In this document: positions 44,482 through 54,462 of the stretch, piece by piece
Numbering within the stretch: the stretch's first letter is position 1
How the letters are laid out: every line of letters begins with the position of its first letter
From: Pseudevernia furfuracea
Taxonomy: Eukaryota > Ascomycota > Lecanoromycetes > Lecanorales > Parmeliaceae
NCBI GenBank assembly: GCA_022315425.1
Contig: JAIUPT010000041.1
Span: 1,488,001-1,552,000 of the forward strand
Length of the DNA: 64,000 nucleotides
Reading direction: 5' to 3'
Made by a program: the position numbers and the translations under genes
The notes under the pieces: generated by a model
The model's database searches: none
Seen by the model: only the letters and a program-made list of their open reading frames with translations
What the model was told of the DNA's origin: nothing

Positions 44482-46014
44482 TTACGAAGCATACCCAACT
44501 CTCCAATCCCATTCTTCCATACCCATCCACTCTTTGTCACGCCATTCATCGCCCTTCTCTAAGCTCCGGATCTCTTCAGCGGCGACACCTCCACTCCTTT
44601 CATCGGCGGCCCATATCCGGCTCACGACCGCCGCAAAAAGCACTAGTATTACAACCGCTACACAACTCCATTGACCGACAGCTGCGAATTGCTCTTGCTC
44701 CAGGAGCGCCCCCTGTGTAACCCCTACTGTTATCTCATTATACAAGATGGAGCCACCGGATGCAGCTACGCTGCTAAGTTGGGTGATGGATTGAATCAAC
44801 TGTAAGATTGTGATCTGGAAATGCTTCATAGGATGAGGTTTAGCCGCTGCCAAGGAATTAGCTGTTGTGGTATTATTGCCTCTGCCCTGGCCCTTATTGA
44901 CGATGTTTGTAGCATGTATATTTTTGTTCTTGCACTTCCATATTGGCATCCATGATCGTTGGCGATACTCAACAGAGCATACTCGCTTGCGTACCCACTT
45001 GGGAAGGCGGCCCTGTTTCTCGGTGGTGAAGAGGGTGAGAAGGGCGAGGAAGGCGTAAGCCCACCAGAATAGAATAATAGCAAGTCGTTCCTTCGACCTG
45101 CTCTTTACGAAGGGATTCGGTTTATGAAAGTTGGAGACAATGATATCCGGACTGCTACGGCCGATATAAGCTGTTGTGGCAAAGCAGGAGTAGAGGCAGG
45201 CGGGAACGGAGCCATTCTCAAAGGATGGAGACGCTTGCTGTGAAGTCAAGACGAGTGAGTGAAAAGACTCAGACCAGGCATCATCTAAAAGAGGTGCTTG
45301 AAAGTTGGCGTTGGGAAGAGGTTCGACGTAATCCTTGGGGCATATCTGAAAGTGGAAATTCTGGTCGAGGATTGTTAAGGGCCAGAATGTGTGACCCACG
45401 GCTAGGAGCAGAAGCCAGAACATTAGAATGGCTTTGCTTGCTGATTTTCTGAATGTAGTTGACCAAGCTGCTATAGGCAAAGCACCTAACATGACGCTAC
45501 TCACTATGTGCACGATTATGGTGACATCAGGGTCTATGACACCAGCACATGCAACAAATTGAATGTCGGAGCCTGGAGTAGGTATTGATTCGCAACGCGT
45601 CTTCGCCTGCTGTAGATGCATTCTGTTATTGGTTGCAAAGAGGATGAGGGAATGGATAGCGGCCACCCCAGAATAAGTGAGTACAGAGGCTGCAGCACCT
45701 GCTGCGAGCCATCCATGGTTACGGATCGCAACCGTAAAGACCAAGAGAAGATAACAGATGTATCTGGGCGTTTTCTGATACTGGCTGCTGGTAGGAAATG
45801 AACAGCCAATAGGATTGACTACAAGGTTTTTGATATCGTATGTGTCGAGCTGCGCGACTTTCTGGTGCAAACCAGAATCGACATATAGGGTATTCAAGAT
45901 ACTGAAGAGAATGAGGTAGGAGAATATCACGCTATAGATAGCGTCGGTGGCGCTGATCTTATGAGAACGTCGTTGGATGTAAAGAATGCAGCGATATATA
46001 AAAGACATCATCAT
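44482..46014 (-). CDS. Polytopic membrane protein of unknown function
   Basis: A single exon of 510 aa. About six to seven hydrophobic segments can be seen: IYSVIFSYLILFSILN, YICYLLLVFTVAIRNHG, AAASVLTYSGVAAIHSLILF, IIVHIVSSVMLGALPIAAW, AILMFWLLLLAVGHTFW, LAIILFWWAYAFLALLTL and VAVVILVLFAAVVSRIW. Between the fifth and sixth is a loop of roughly 90 residues with several Cys. A basic cytosolic stretch lies near residues 340-400, and the acidic C-terminus is Trp/Glu-rich. I associate this layout with fungal-specific membrane proteins without assigned function. The start is the first of three consecutive Met codons. Confidence 0.72.
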   Translation of the reverse strand: MMMSFIYRCILYIQRRSHKISATDAIYSVIFSYLILFSILNTLYVDSGLHQKVAQLDTYDIKNLVVNPIGCSFPTSSQYQKTPRYICYLLLVFTVAIRNHGWLAAGAAASVLTYSGVAAIHSLILFATNNRMHLQQAKTRCESIPTPGSDIQFVACAGVIDPDVTIIVHIVSSVMLGALPIAAWSTTFRKSASKAILMFWLLLLAVGHTFWPLTILDQNFHFQICPKDYVEPLPNANFQAPLLDDAWSESFHSLVLTSQQASPSFENGSVPACLYSCFATTAYIGRSSPDIIVSNFHKPNPFVKSRSKERLAIILFWWAYAFLALLTLFTTEKQGRLPKWVRKRVCSVEYRQRSWMPIWKCKNKNIHATNIVNKGQGRGNNTTTANSLAAAKPHPMKHFQITILQLIQSITQLSSVAASGGSILYNEITVGVTQGALLEQEQFAAVGQWSCVAVVILVLFAAVVSRIWAADERSGGVAAEEIRSLEKGDEWRDKEWMGMEEWDWRVGYAS

Positions 46015-46651
46015 CTGATACTGGGGAACGATATTCCCGCAAACAAAGGCTCAATTGCGGGGCCATAAGAGTATTTCGTCCCGACTTTGAGATTGGGAGA
46101 ATGGTTTGGCATAAGAAAGCATCGAGCATACTTATTTGGAGCGGCCTTCCCCAGTTATCAATCAGGCACCAGCCTTTAGCCTACCGGAGAGCCCAATGTG
46201 CGAATCGTAGCACAGGCGTGCGCGGCCTCGTCGGACAGAGTTGGCTTAAACTTGAATTACACTTGTGACTGTAATTAATAAGGTACACGTATTATACATA
46301 TTTATGTCGGAGTTGTTTCGCACTAACCAGGGTCGGTGGTAAGGTTACTCAGTAAGGTTAATCCGAGCATTTGGAAACGCTAAGCCCTGCAAGGCTGCAC
46401 TTAACGCGAACATCGCATCTGACGCGTCGATTTGGAGAGACTGAGCACAATTGGCCATCAACATCGTCGCCGGTCTGGCTGCCTATCCTAGCTCGAGGCT
46501 CCGCATCCCTATACTTTCCTTCAAATCACTCTCTCCGCTGGCCTCATTCTACCCCGTCTTAACCTTCATCAAGTCTTTCGACCGTCGAGGCGGCAGCATT
46601 CAAGGTCAGATTCGCCCGATCACGGCCACGACTCACTTTCCGTTGCCAATC
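46015..46651. other. Divergent promoter region
   Basis: About 640 bp between the membrane protein gene and the DNA ligase gene, transcribed divergently. The segment 46440-46630 has open frames but no family features. Two AGGTTAATC/AAGGTTACT-like repeats occur near 46340-46365. Nothing else is supported. Confidence 0.35.
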
Positions 46652-49600
46652 ATGCCGCCAAAACAAGCTACACTGGGGTATGTCAAATCGGGGCAGCAGA
46701 CCTTAGGGTGCATGCTCATTGTTTTCATCAATTTGCGCGCTCACTAATGCGTTTCCCTTGGGTTTAGAAAGTTCTTCGGCCGACCTACTGGCTCTTCGCC
46801 CAAGCCTCTGCAGTCGAAGCTGGCTTTTCAGAAGCCGCACACCACGAACGCCGTCAAAGGCGAGCATGAGGAAGTAGATGGGCTTGTGAAATCAGAAGAT
46901 CGTGAAGAAGCAGATGCCATGAATAGCGATGTCGCCGATGAAGAAATCACTATGGACAGCAATTCAGAGATGCATAAGTCAGGGATGGATACCAAGCAAG
47001 CAGACCCAGTCATGAACGGCATAGAGAAAGTAGATTCTGTGCTAGCCAATGGCAAAGGTGAGTTGTCCACATGATCTCTTCGCCTCGAGTCTGACCACTG
47101 ACAGCATGGTATTGAGCAGAGCATACCACAATTGAAACTTCGTTTCCACCAGGCAGCTCGGCCTCTATCAAACGTAGTAAAAGCGAAACGAAAGACGAAG
47201 AGGACGAGGATGACGAAGAGCCAGTGAGAAAGCGTTCAAGGAGGGAGGATGCTGGGGATCAGATTAAGCGGTCGACCAGGCAGCCAACATCTAGTACTGA
47301 CAAAGAACCTCTAAAGGCCAAAGCGGCTGCCCCCAAAGCTGGAAAAGCGAAGCACGATTCGAAGCCGGCATCCAAGAAAACAGAAAGTACCTCGGAAAAA
47401 GCAGAAGCTGCTAATTCCAAAAAAGCAAAGGGACTTCAAAAAGAGGGAGGACATGCTCCTGCAAAAGACGTCCGAAAAGAAGAAGACAGCGATGTCTCTG
47501 ACGAAGTTGTCTCAGAAGTAGAAGACGAAGAAGCTGAGTCTGACGATGAGGACAAGCCTGAAGTCGCTGCTAAAGCTCGGGAGAAAGTCCAGTCAACACT
47601 GAAGAGTAGTGGGAAAGACCCGTATCCCGATTGGAAGCCTGGGGAGCCGGTTCCATACGCAGCATTATGTACTACTTTTTCATTGATCGAACTGACTACA
47701 AAGCGACTCGTAATCTCAGCACACTGCTCTCTGTTCCTCCGTCAGGTTCTACGGCTTACGCCTCGAGATCTCTTGCCTACTGTGCAGCTCATGATCAATA
47801 AGCTTGCTGCTGATTACGCTGGCATTGAGCTTGGTATTGGAGAATCTTTGATCATGAAAGCTATTGGTGAAACCACGGGAAGGAGTTTGCAGGTCATTAA
47901 GGCCGACCAGAATGAAATCGGAGATCTAGGTCTTGTCGCAGCAAAGAGTCGTTCGAATCAGCCTACGATGTTCAAACCAAAACCTTTGACAGTACGAGGA
48001 GTTCTTGAAGGTCTGATGGGAATCGCAACAGTCTCAGGCGACGGCTCTCAAGGGAGAAAGATCGCCGGTATCAAAAAATTACTATCTGCAGCAGACGCTT
48101 CATTGGCAGGCAAGGCCAGCAAAGGGATCGACATCACAAAGGATAAAGGTGGGCCGAGTGAAGCCAAATTCATAGTTCGATTCTTGGAAGGCAAGTTGAG
48201 ACTTGGATTAGCAGAGAGGACCGTACTTGTTGGTCTCGCGCACGCTATGGTCATTCACGAGACCGAAAAGAAGGGAAACAAGCTACCAAGCAGCGAAAAG
48301 CTGGCGGAAGGAGAGGCGATTCTGAAGACAGTCTATAGGTGAGCTACGAAAGATGCGATGCTCTACTCTGCTAATCGGCTTCCAGCGAATTACCAAGTTA
48401 CGAAGTCATCGTTCCTGCAATGGTTCAACACGGGATTTTCCACTTGCGCGACAACTGCAAATTACAGCCCGGTGTGCCCCTGAAACCAATGTTAGCAAAA
48501 CCTACGAAGTCTATTACCGAAGTCCTCGACCGGTTTGAAGGCAAGAACTTCACTTGTGAATATAAGTACGACGGTGAGCGCGCCCAGATTCACTACGTCG
48601 CTGAAGACTCGCCCGAGCAATATACAAGCAGTGTGCCGGGATCTGGCAAAGCGGCCAAAGGTCTTTCTGCCATCTTTTCAAGGAATTCAGAAGATCTTTC
48701 CAAGAAGTATCCAGACATTCTAGCGAAGCTAAATACATGGATCAAAAGGGAGACCAAAAGCTTCGTACTGGACTGTGAGACAGTGGCATGGGACCTCGTG
48801 GAGAAGAAGGTCCTGCCGTTCCAGCAATTAATGACAAGAAAGCGCAAAGATGTCAAAGCCGAGGACGTTAAAGTCAAGGTCTGCGTCTTTGCCTTTGACA
48901 TGCTCTTCTACAACGGAAAAGTGAGCAAGCAGCTTCCCTTCCATGTATGCTATGTGCTAATTGTTGAAAGACTATTGTCCAAAAGTCTCTGCGCGAGCGA
49001 AGAGAGCTTCTTCATCAGGCGTTCCAGGAGATCGAAGGCGAGTTCTCTTTCGCCCAACATGGCAATACCGACAATCTCGAGGAGATCCAAACGCTGCTTG
49101 ACGAGAGCGTCAAAGCAGCCTGCGAAGGACTCATGGTCAAGATGCTTGATACCGACGAGAGTGGCTACGAGCCCAGCAAGCGAAGTCGCAATTGGCTCAA
49201 AGTGAAAAAGGACTACCTCTCTGGCATTGGCGATTCCCTAGATCTCGTCGTTCTCGGCGCATATTTTGGCAAGGGCAAGCGTACATCCGTATACGGCGCT
49301 TTCCTGCTAGCTTGCTACAACACTTCAAACGAATGCTACGAAACAGTCTGCAACATAGGGACGGGTTTTTCGGAAGCCGTCCTCGAAGAGCTTCACACGA
49401 AATTAAAGGAACACACCATTGACAAACCAAAACCCTTCTACTCACACAGCACGGTGGCCAAGGACCAACCAGATGTCTGGTTTGAGCCGCGCTTCGTTTG
49501 GGAGGTCAAGACTGCCGACCTCACACTTAGCCCGAGATACAAAGCTGGCGCTGATGCGCTGGGTGATAGTAGTCATAAAGGGATCAGCCTGAGATTCCCG

Positions 49601-49735
49601 AGGTTTATCAAGGAGAGGGATGATAAGAAGGCTGATGAGGCGACGGGGAGTAGGATGGTGGTCGAGATGTACCAAAAGCAGGAAAGCGTGGGTAAGAATA
49701 AAGGGCCGAGTATTGATGACGATTTCGAGTATTGA
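46652..49735 (+). CDS. CDC9: ATP-dependent DNA ligase I
   Basis: Exons 46652-46707, 46768-47057, 47120-48338, 48386-48920 and 48971-49735 give 954 aa. It seals Okazaki fragments and repair nicks. The N-terminus contains QQTLGKFFG, a PIP-box-like motif for PCNA, followed by about 260 residues of acidic/Lys-rich disorder with nuclear-localisation-like clusters. The DNA-binding domain follows, then the nucleotidyltransferase core with the active-site lysine Lys582 in EYKYDGERAQIH. Further motifs are FVLDCETVAW, FAFDMLFYNG, CEGLMVK, RNWLKVKKDY and DLVVLGAYFGKGKR, and the OB fold is last. All introns are short (47-62 nt) and unrelated to the introner family. The gene converges on an X-family polymerase gene, a partner in gap repair. 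Confidence 0.95.
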
Positions 49736-49908
49736 GAAGCAGTAGATCTAAGTACTGACTTCGAATGCATGATGGCAGAAGAGACAAAGCACGCTTATTG
49801 CTGTTCTAGCTATGTACGTGTGGATCGTTGCATGCCTTATGCTTCAATCATGTCAAGAAAGCTTGCTTTATCCAAATACAGCTGCATGGCAAATTTACCC
49901 AGGAGCCT

Positions 49909-52510
49909 CTATCCAGTACACCTATCCCAAGGTTCACGATAGACCAATCCCAATCCCTCGAAAACCCTTCTCTCGGCTACCTTCCAGTCCCGACACCTGG
50001 TCTTCGTATCTCCCCATCCCTCCAAGTCTACCCACCTCCCCGTGCCTCTTTGGCGTACCCCGCTGCTGTCGAATTTCCAGCCCTTCACATGCTTCGCGTA
50101 CCGTCTCAAATCCCTCTGGAACGTCGTCCCAGACGTCCACCCAGCCACTCCGCAGCCTATAGTTTTCCAAGGACTGATGATGATATCAACCCGACGGTGC
50201 AGGTTGGGATTCTTGGCTTTCGGGTTGGCTTTCAGGTCGGCGGTTTTGGTGGGCCAGTCAGGATTCTGCCATACCACGAGAGCCTTGTCCAGGCTGTCGA
50301 AGCCATGACCAGCAAGGGTGGCGGTGCTAATGGGAAGAGGTTCTTGATTGCGTTTGGTGTTTGTGAGATTCAAGGTCAGGGTGTGAGTGATCCAACCCTC
50401 CTTTTCTAGGGACTTAATCACATTTTCAATTAAGTTGTAGGTCATGGCTGTATTCTGGTGCGAGAGGATTAGATCCACATCTCCACTGCAAGTTTTCCAA
50501 TCAGTAAAATCTTTTTCAAGACCAAAAATTGGGTCATAAGAAAGTTGCTAGAGTCATTGTACTCCCACAACGTGTCTTGCGACTCAAATTAGGGTATGGA
50601 TTAGGAAACAAAGAGCCAGGAAATTGTTCACCTTTCGGACTTGCCGCGTCGGTAGCTGCCAGTAATGATGGATTCAATTCCTTTGTCTGTGACCAGGCAG
50701 GCATGTTTGGTAATGGTTGCTGCAATTGATTCTATCTCAGCGCGGGGGATCTTAAGCTTAAACTCGTCATAGTATTTGAGGCCAATCTGCTGGACACGAG
50801 ACAGAGATTTCCACCCATGTTCTACGATGTCGTTGAGGTCTCGCCAGCCTTTGTCGTAGTAGAATTCTCGGGCTGTTTTGGCGCCGACACCCCAGATCTC
50901 GTAGAACTCGCCGAGGACTTTGAGGGCGGGGTCGGCTTCAAAGTCGGCGACTGCTTGGAGTTTGCCATGGCTGGTCTGGTATTCGTGGAAGAGATGGGCA
51001 ATCTTCTGGTCGCAGCTACGCACATTTCGGAGTCAGCATTGCTTAATCAAGGCAAGCAACCGGGGTTCAAGAAACAGGTCTCAGGAGTAGGAGTAGGTGT
51101 TTGCTCGAGAACTATGCCTTGCGGCCCAAGGTTTTGTACAAAACAGGGAAGAATGACTGCAAAATATGCGTACCTACGCAGAATTCGGAGTCAGCATTGC
51201 TTCCTCAAGCCAATAACCTGAGTCATGAAACAGGTCTGAGGAGTAAAAGGACTTTTTTTCTCCCACAATATGTCTTGTGACTCAGGCTTTGGTCCTAAAC
51301 AGGGAAAAATCACTCCAAGATGTACGAACCTAGGCAGGGCAAGAATTTCTCGAGTGCTATGGATGGAGTAAGGGTATGCAGCAAGCGAAGCAATGCTACT
51401 GCTGTAAGCTCGAACTCCAATTTCATCCAGCGTCAGTAGGCGAGCCAGCTTTATCTTCTTGAGCTGGCATATAAAGGCCTGATTGGGGGATATCAGCGGC
51501 GTCGCTCGCTCACAGGCGTAGATTTTGTTCTCTCGAACCCAGTCTGGCATCGGCGGGAGAGCGCTGCCGGCTGCTTCATCGTGTTCCGAGGTTGTTTGAT
51601 GCAGAAGATGAGTAGGCCGTGTAATGTACTGACTGTATTGTTGGCTGGCAGCCTGATTAGAAGAAGAAAAGCTCTTGCCGACAAAGTCTTTGTCCGCGGC
51701 ATCTTTGATACGATCCCGCTTGATGTACCTCTTTACTGATGGTTTGGGATCTGAATTCGCACGATCGATGATTCCAGTAGGAAATTCTTCCTTGATATAA
51801 GTACTCTCGCTGGCTATAGAGGGTTTTAATCCGTTGACTTTCATGCTGGCTGGACGATTTGCCGCAGGCTCTTCGGGGGGTACAAGCCTTCCCGTGTATA
51901 TCGTATAGGGCTCTAAAGGAAGTGCTTTCCCTGCCCTGAGTGAGTCCTTGAGCCAGTCAAGTTTGATAACTTTCACTCTGTCGATGAAAGACACTAGGCG
52001 AATCGGTGCTGGAAGGGAACCTTTCGCTGCCATAGAATTCGGTGAAGACGCACTGGGCTTGGTGCTCGCATCTGCTTCATCCTCTGTTTCGGAAGCCGTT
52101 GATGAGTGGTCGATGACTACGTCTACCTTTCGCTGTGAGGACTCATCACTCCTTTCCCCGAGCTTTCTTCGTTTCTTGGCCGCAGCTCTATCATTCGGGC
52201 CTAATGGAGAGGTAGGAGTTTCTGCGTTTGGTTTGTCCTCGACGTCTTCTACACGTATCCCCTTCCACTGCAGCTCAGATTTCGCACGCCTAGGTTTGGA
52301 GATGTTTCCAAGGACGATGTTTGCTTCCTTGATATCATATGTTAGAGACGCACCACCGTTACTCAAGGCATCTTCAGCTTCATGTTGCTCATTGATCGAT
52401 AGATGTGTTGCAAGCACATAGACAGGAGGTAAGCCCCTGAAATCGAGCTCAAGAAGTGAATGATGCTCATCATGGTCAATGGTGGGAATGGTGAATTGGC
52501 TGTTATCCAT
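49909..52510 (-). CDS. POL4: X-family DNA polymerase (Pol lambda/mu/Pol4 type)
   Basis: Exons 51330-52510, 50632-51015 and 49909-50485 give 713 aa. A BRCT-like region lies in the first 200 residues (LPPVYVLATHLS..., VIKLDWLKDSLRAGKALP). A disordered linker follows, then the 8-kDa and thumb parts of the Pol beta fold: RAYSSSIASLAAYPY, FYEIWGVGAKTAREFYYDKGW and SRVQQIGLKYYDEF. The palm has GSYRRGK, then the metal ligands in GDVDLIL and the third Asp in RRVDIII. In fungi this enzyme fills gaps during non-homologous end joining and base-excision repair, with a DNA ligase finishing the job. All three introns are introner-like, and two of them abut at exon position 393. The start at 52510 is preferred; an in-frame ATG at 52519 is possible. 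Confidence 0.9.
50486..50631 (-). mobile_element. Introner-like intron in polymerase gene (146 nt)
   Basis: GTGAAC donor and TGCAG acceptor. TGAGTCGCAAGACACGTTGT followed by GGGAG aligns with the corresponding block of the 156-nt copy at 51174-51329. The 3' end is different (ATTTTACTGATTGG), so this copy has lost the CTGACTCCGAA signature. Its length equals the MFS copies. Confidence 0.7.
51016..51173 (-). mobile_element. Introner-like intron, downstream unit of tandem pair (158 nt)
   Basis: Starts GTACGCATATTTTGCAGTCA and ends AAGCAATGCTGACTCCGAAA then TGTGCGTAG. It directly follows the 51174-51329 unit with no exon between. Start, CCTGTTT blocks and 3' end match that unit throughout. Confidence 0.85.
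51174..51329 (-). mobile_element. Introner-like intron, upstream unit of tandem pair (156 nt)
   Basis: Starts GTTCGTACATCTTGGAGTGA, has CTGAGTCACAAGACAT in the middle, and ends AAGCAATGCTGACTCCGAAT then TCTGCGTAG. A perfect 9-bp stem (CCTGAGTCA/TGACTCAGG) can form within it. Its acceptor AG is immediately followed by the GT donor of the next unit. Confidence 0.85.
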
Positions 52511-53192
52511 ACTGTGCATGAATCACATCCTGGATTACGTCAAAATCGTTCACACTATGGAAGTCACAACCCATGAACATATTGCGAGATGAGAAAGGAT
52601 ATCCAAGGAAGGAGAAGAGGACAAAGATAAGTGAATCGACGTTGTCATGTAGTATGTGGAGTACAGTGAAAGAATCATAATGCAAAATAACCAAATGAAT
52701 ATACGTAAGATTCGCAATTTAGACTAGCTTCATCTGGTATAGTCGTAATTCTCTTCGACGTCGCCCGAAGTCTGGCACCGCTCGAGAACAGAGAATAGCA
52801 CATTGTATTTTGACGCAAATTAGGCACCTGCTCGTTCACTGTAGCTGATATATATTTGATCTCAGTCGGGTGTGTACACTGTCACATTCCTGAATCATAT
52901 CATAAACATGGCCAATAGAAAGCCCGATTTTGAATCTCTTGAGCAAGGCACCTTTGGGCAAGTTTTTCTACTACTGCCTGTGAAGGGAAGTCGCAATGCC
53001 CACGACCGGTCCTTGCAAGAGCGAGTGGGGATGGAGAACATGACTTCTAACTTCTGCTCTTCTTCATCCACCTTAAGATTTCTTATATCGCATAATCGAG
53101 GTGCGCTCGTCGTTAAGAGCTATCTTTTTGTCTTTTTTCCCAGTTGTCAAAGACTCATTGGGCTTTGGACGCCCTAACGAGCGCAGCCCACG
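52511..53192. other. Divergent promoter region
   Basis: About 680 bp between the polymerase gene and the CBM48-like gene. An open frame at 52908-53177 starts at an ATG but has no recognisable domain and no convincing splice into the downstream gene. It may be 5' UTR. Confidence 0.4.
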
Positions 53193-54016
53193 ATGCTCGA
53201 GACGACAGGGAAACAGTCTGTCCGAATCACCTTGCTTCAGAGTGGGCTCTCTCCTCCTATTTTCATCCTGTCGTCCTTCACAAACCCGCCATGGGAGCCA
53301 CATGAAATGAAATATGCGGAGGAAAGAGTGGTGGACAGTAGTAACCCCAATCTCGTCCGAGTGGAGCACCTGTTCTGGAGGCGATTCGATATCTACCCTG
53401 GAGTTTGGAAGTACAGGTATCGCATAGGGCACAACGATTGGCTGATTTACGACTACCAAGCAGAGACAGGTTAGTAAATCCACGCTTAGAGTCCTAAGCA
53501 CAAGCTAAGGTGCTCTTCGCAGAGATAGATAGCTCAGGCGAAAAGTACAATGTCCTTAGAGTCGAGAAAGGGGGCCGCAGAATCTTTCAGTCACCCGCAG
53601 TACTACCAATCTTTGGGAGCGAGACGTCCTCAAGTCAGGGGTCTCCCCAGGCATCATTCTTGGAATCTGGCTCACTGTCTGGGCGGAGTACCAGGGAGGA
53701 TCCCTTAGGATCTTTGGAATTCCGACAGCGACGGGGTTCCTGCCCACTGCCCGTCAGAGAACTCTTCTCATTGTCTCCTGCCAATGTTGCCGAAGAAGGT
53801 TCCGATACCTTTGTTAATGTCAGGTCGAATGAAGAACAACATTTGCTGGATTACGAAAATGTGGAAGCAATCACACAGAGCAGGAGTCTTTCGGGTAGCG
53901 AGGCCTCTGTCAAGTCCAAAGGTCAGGAAGGCTTCTTTGCAGTCTGTTGGTCAAAATTCATAGCTTGGATATATATCCTCTTCGCTAAGTTATTTGGTCA
54001 ACTCTCGAACGCGTGA
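53193..54016 (+). CDS. Protein with an AMPK-type glycogen-binding (CBM48-like) domain
   Basis: Exons 53193-53469 and 53523-54016 (53-nt intron) give 256 aa. Residues about 8-100 look like the CBM48/AMPK1-CBM beta-sandwich: a strand SVRITLLQSG, a segment FTNPPWEPHEM in the usual position of the W-D/W-E sugar-binding region, then VEHLFWRRFDIYPGVWKYRYRIGHNDWLIYDY, which resembles the F.V...L..G.Y.YKF.VDG.W pattern. The splice falls within the last strand. The middle is Ser-rich, and the C-terminus ends in a hydrophobic segment (FFAVCWSKFIAWIYILFAKLF) that could be a tail anchor. If both are real, the protein would tether a carbohydrate-binding domain to a membrane. The function is unknown. Confidence 0.7.
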
Positions 54017-54462
54017 CAAGAACATATCGCCGAAGTGGAAGGTTTCACACGCTATGAGGACTCTGAAGGATCAAAAGGAACGAAGCGTATAAGCAGCATT
54101 AATGCGAAGTATGCGAATGCAGACTTAGTGGGGCTAAATCTTGATTGTGTTGTGTGGCGGCGATCATCGCGCCGCGGTGAGATACTTGGTAGCAACGAAT
54201 TTCAAAAGGTAAACAACAACATCGCCCGTAAAATTCACATCCTACCTCATTATTGTCTCATATTACCTTCGTCTCGGTAGCAACACTTTCTTATTGTTGT
54301 AACCTTCAATAGGCTCTGGCCGTCTTCATTCAGCCTCCTTTACAGCCCAGTATTTCGGTAGAGGGAATTTCTCGCTCATGTTCTGAACATTCGTTTCGCG
54401 TCGAGTTCTAGGATTCTTTGTGCTACGCTTTGTGTCTACACGCTGACCTAACAGCTTCTACG
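54017..54462. other. Intergenic region
   Basis: About 450 bp between two plus-strand genes; no coding feature. The ATG at 54463 has a good context (ACGATGG). Confidence 0.35.

Noticed and set aside
52908..53177. Open frame starting with an ATG upstream of the CBM48-like gene, as a separate gene or first exon
   Set aside because: No domain, no convincing donor that joins in phase to 53193, and the downstream ATG gives a complete domain.
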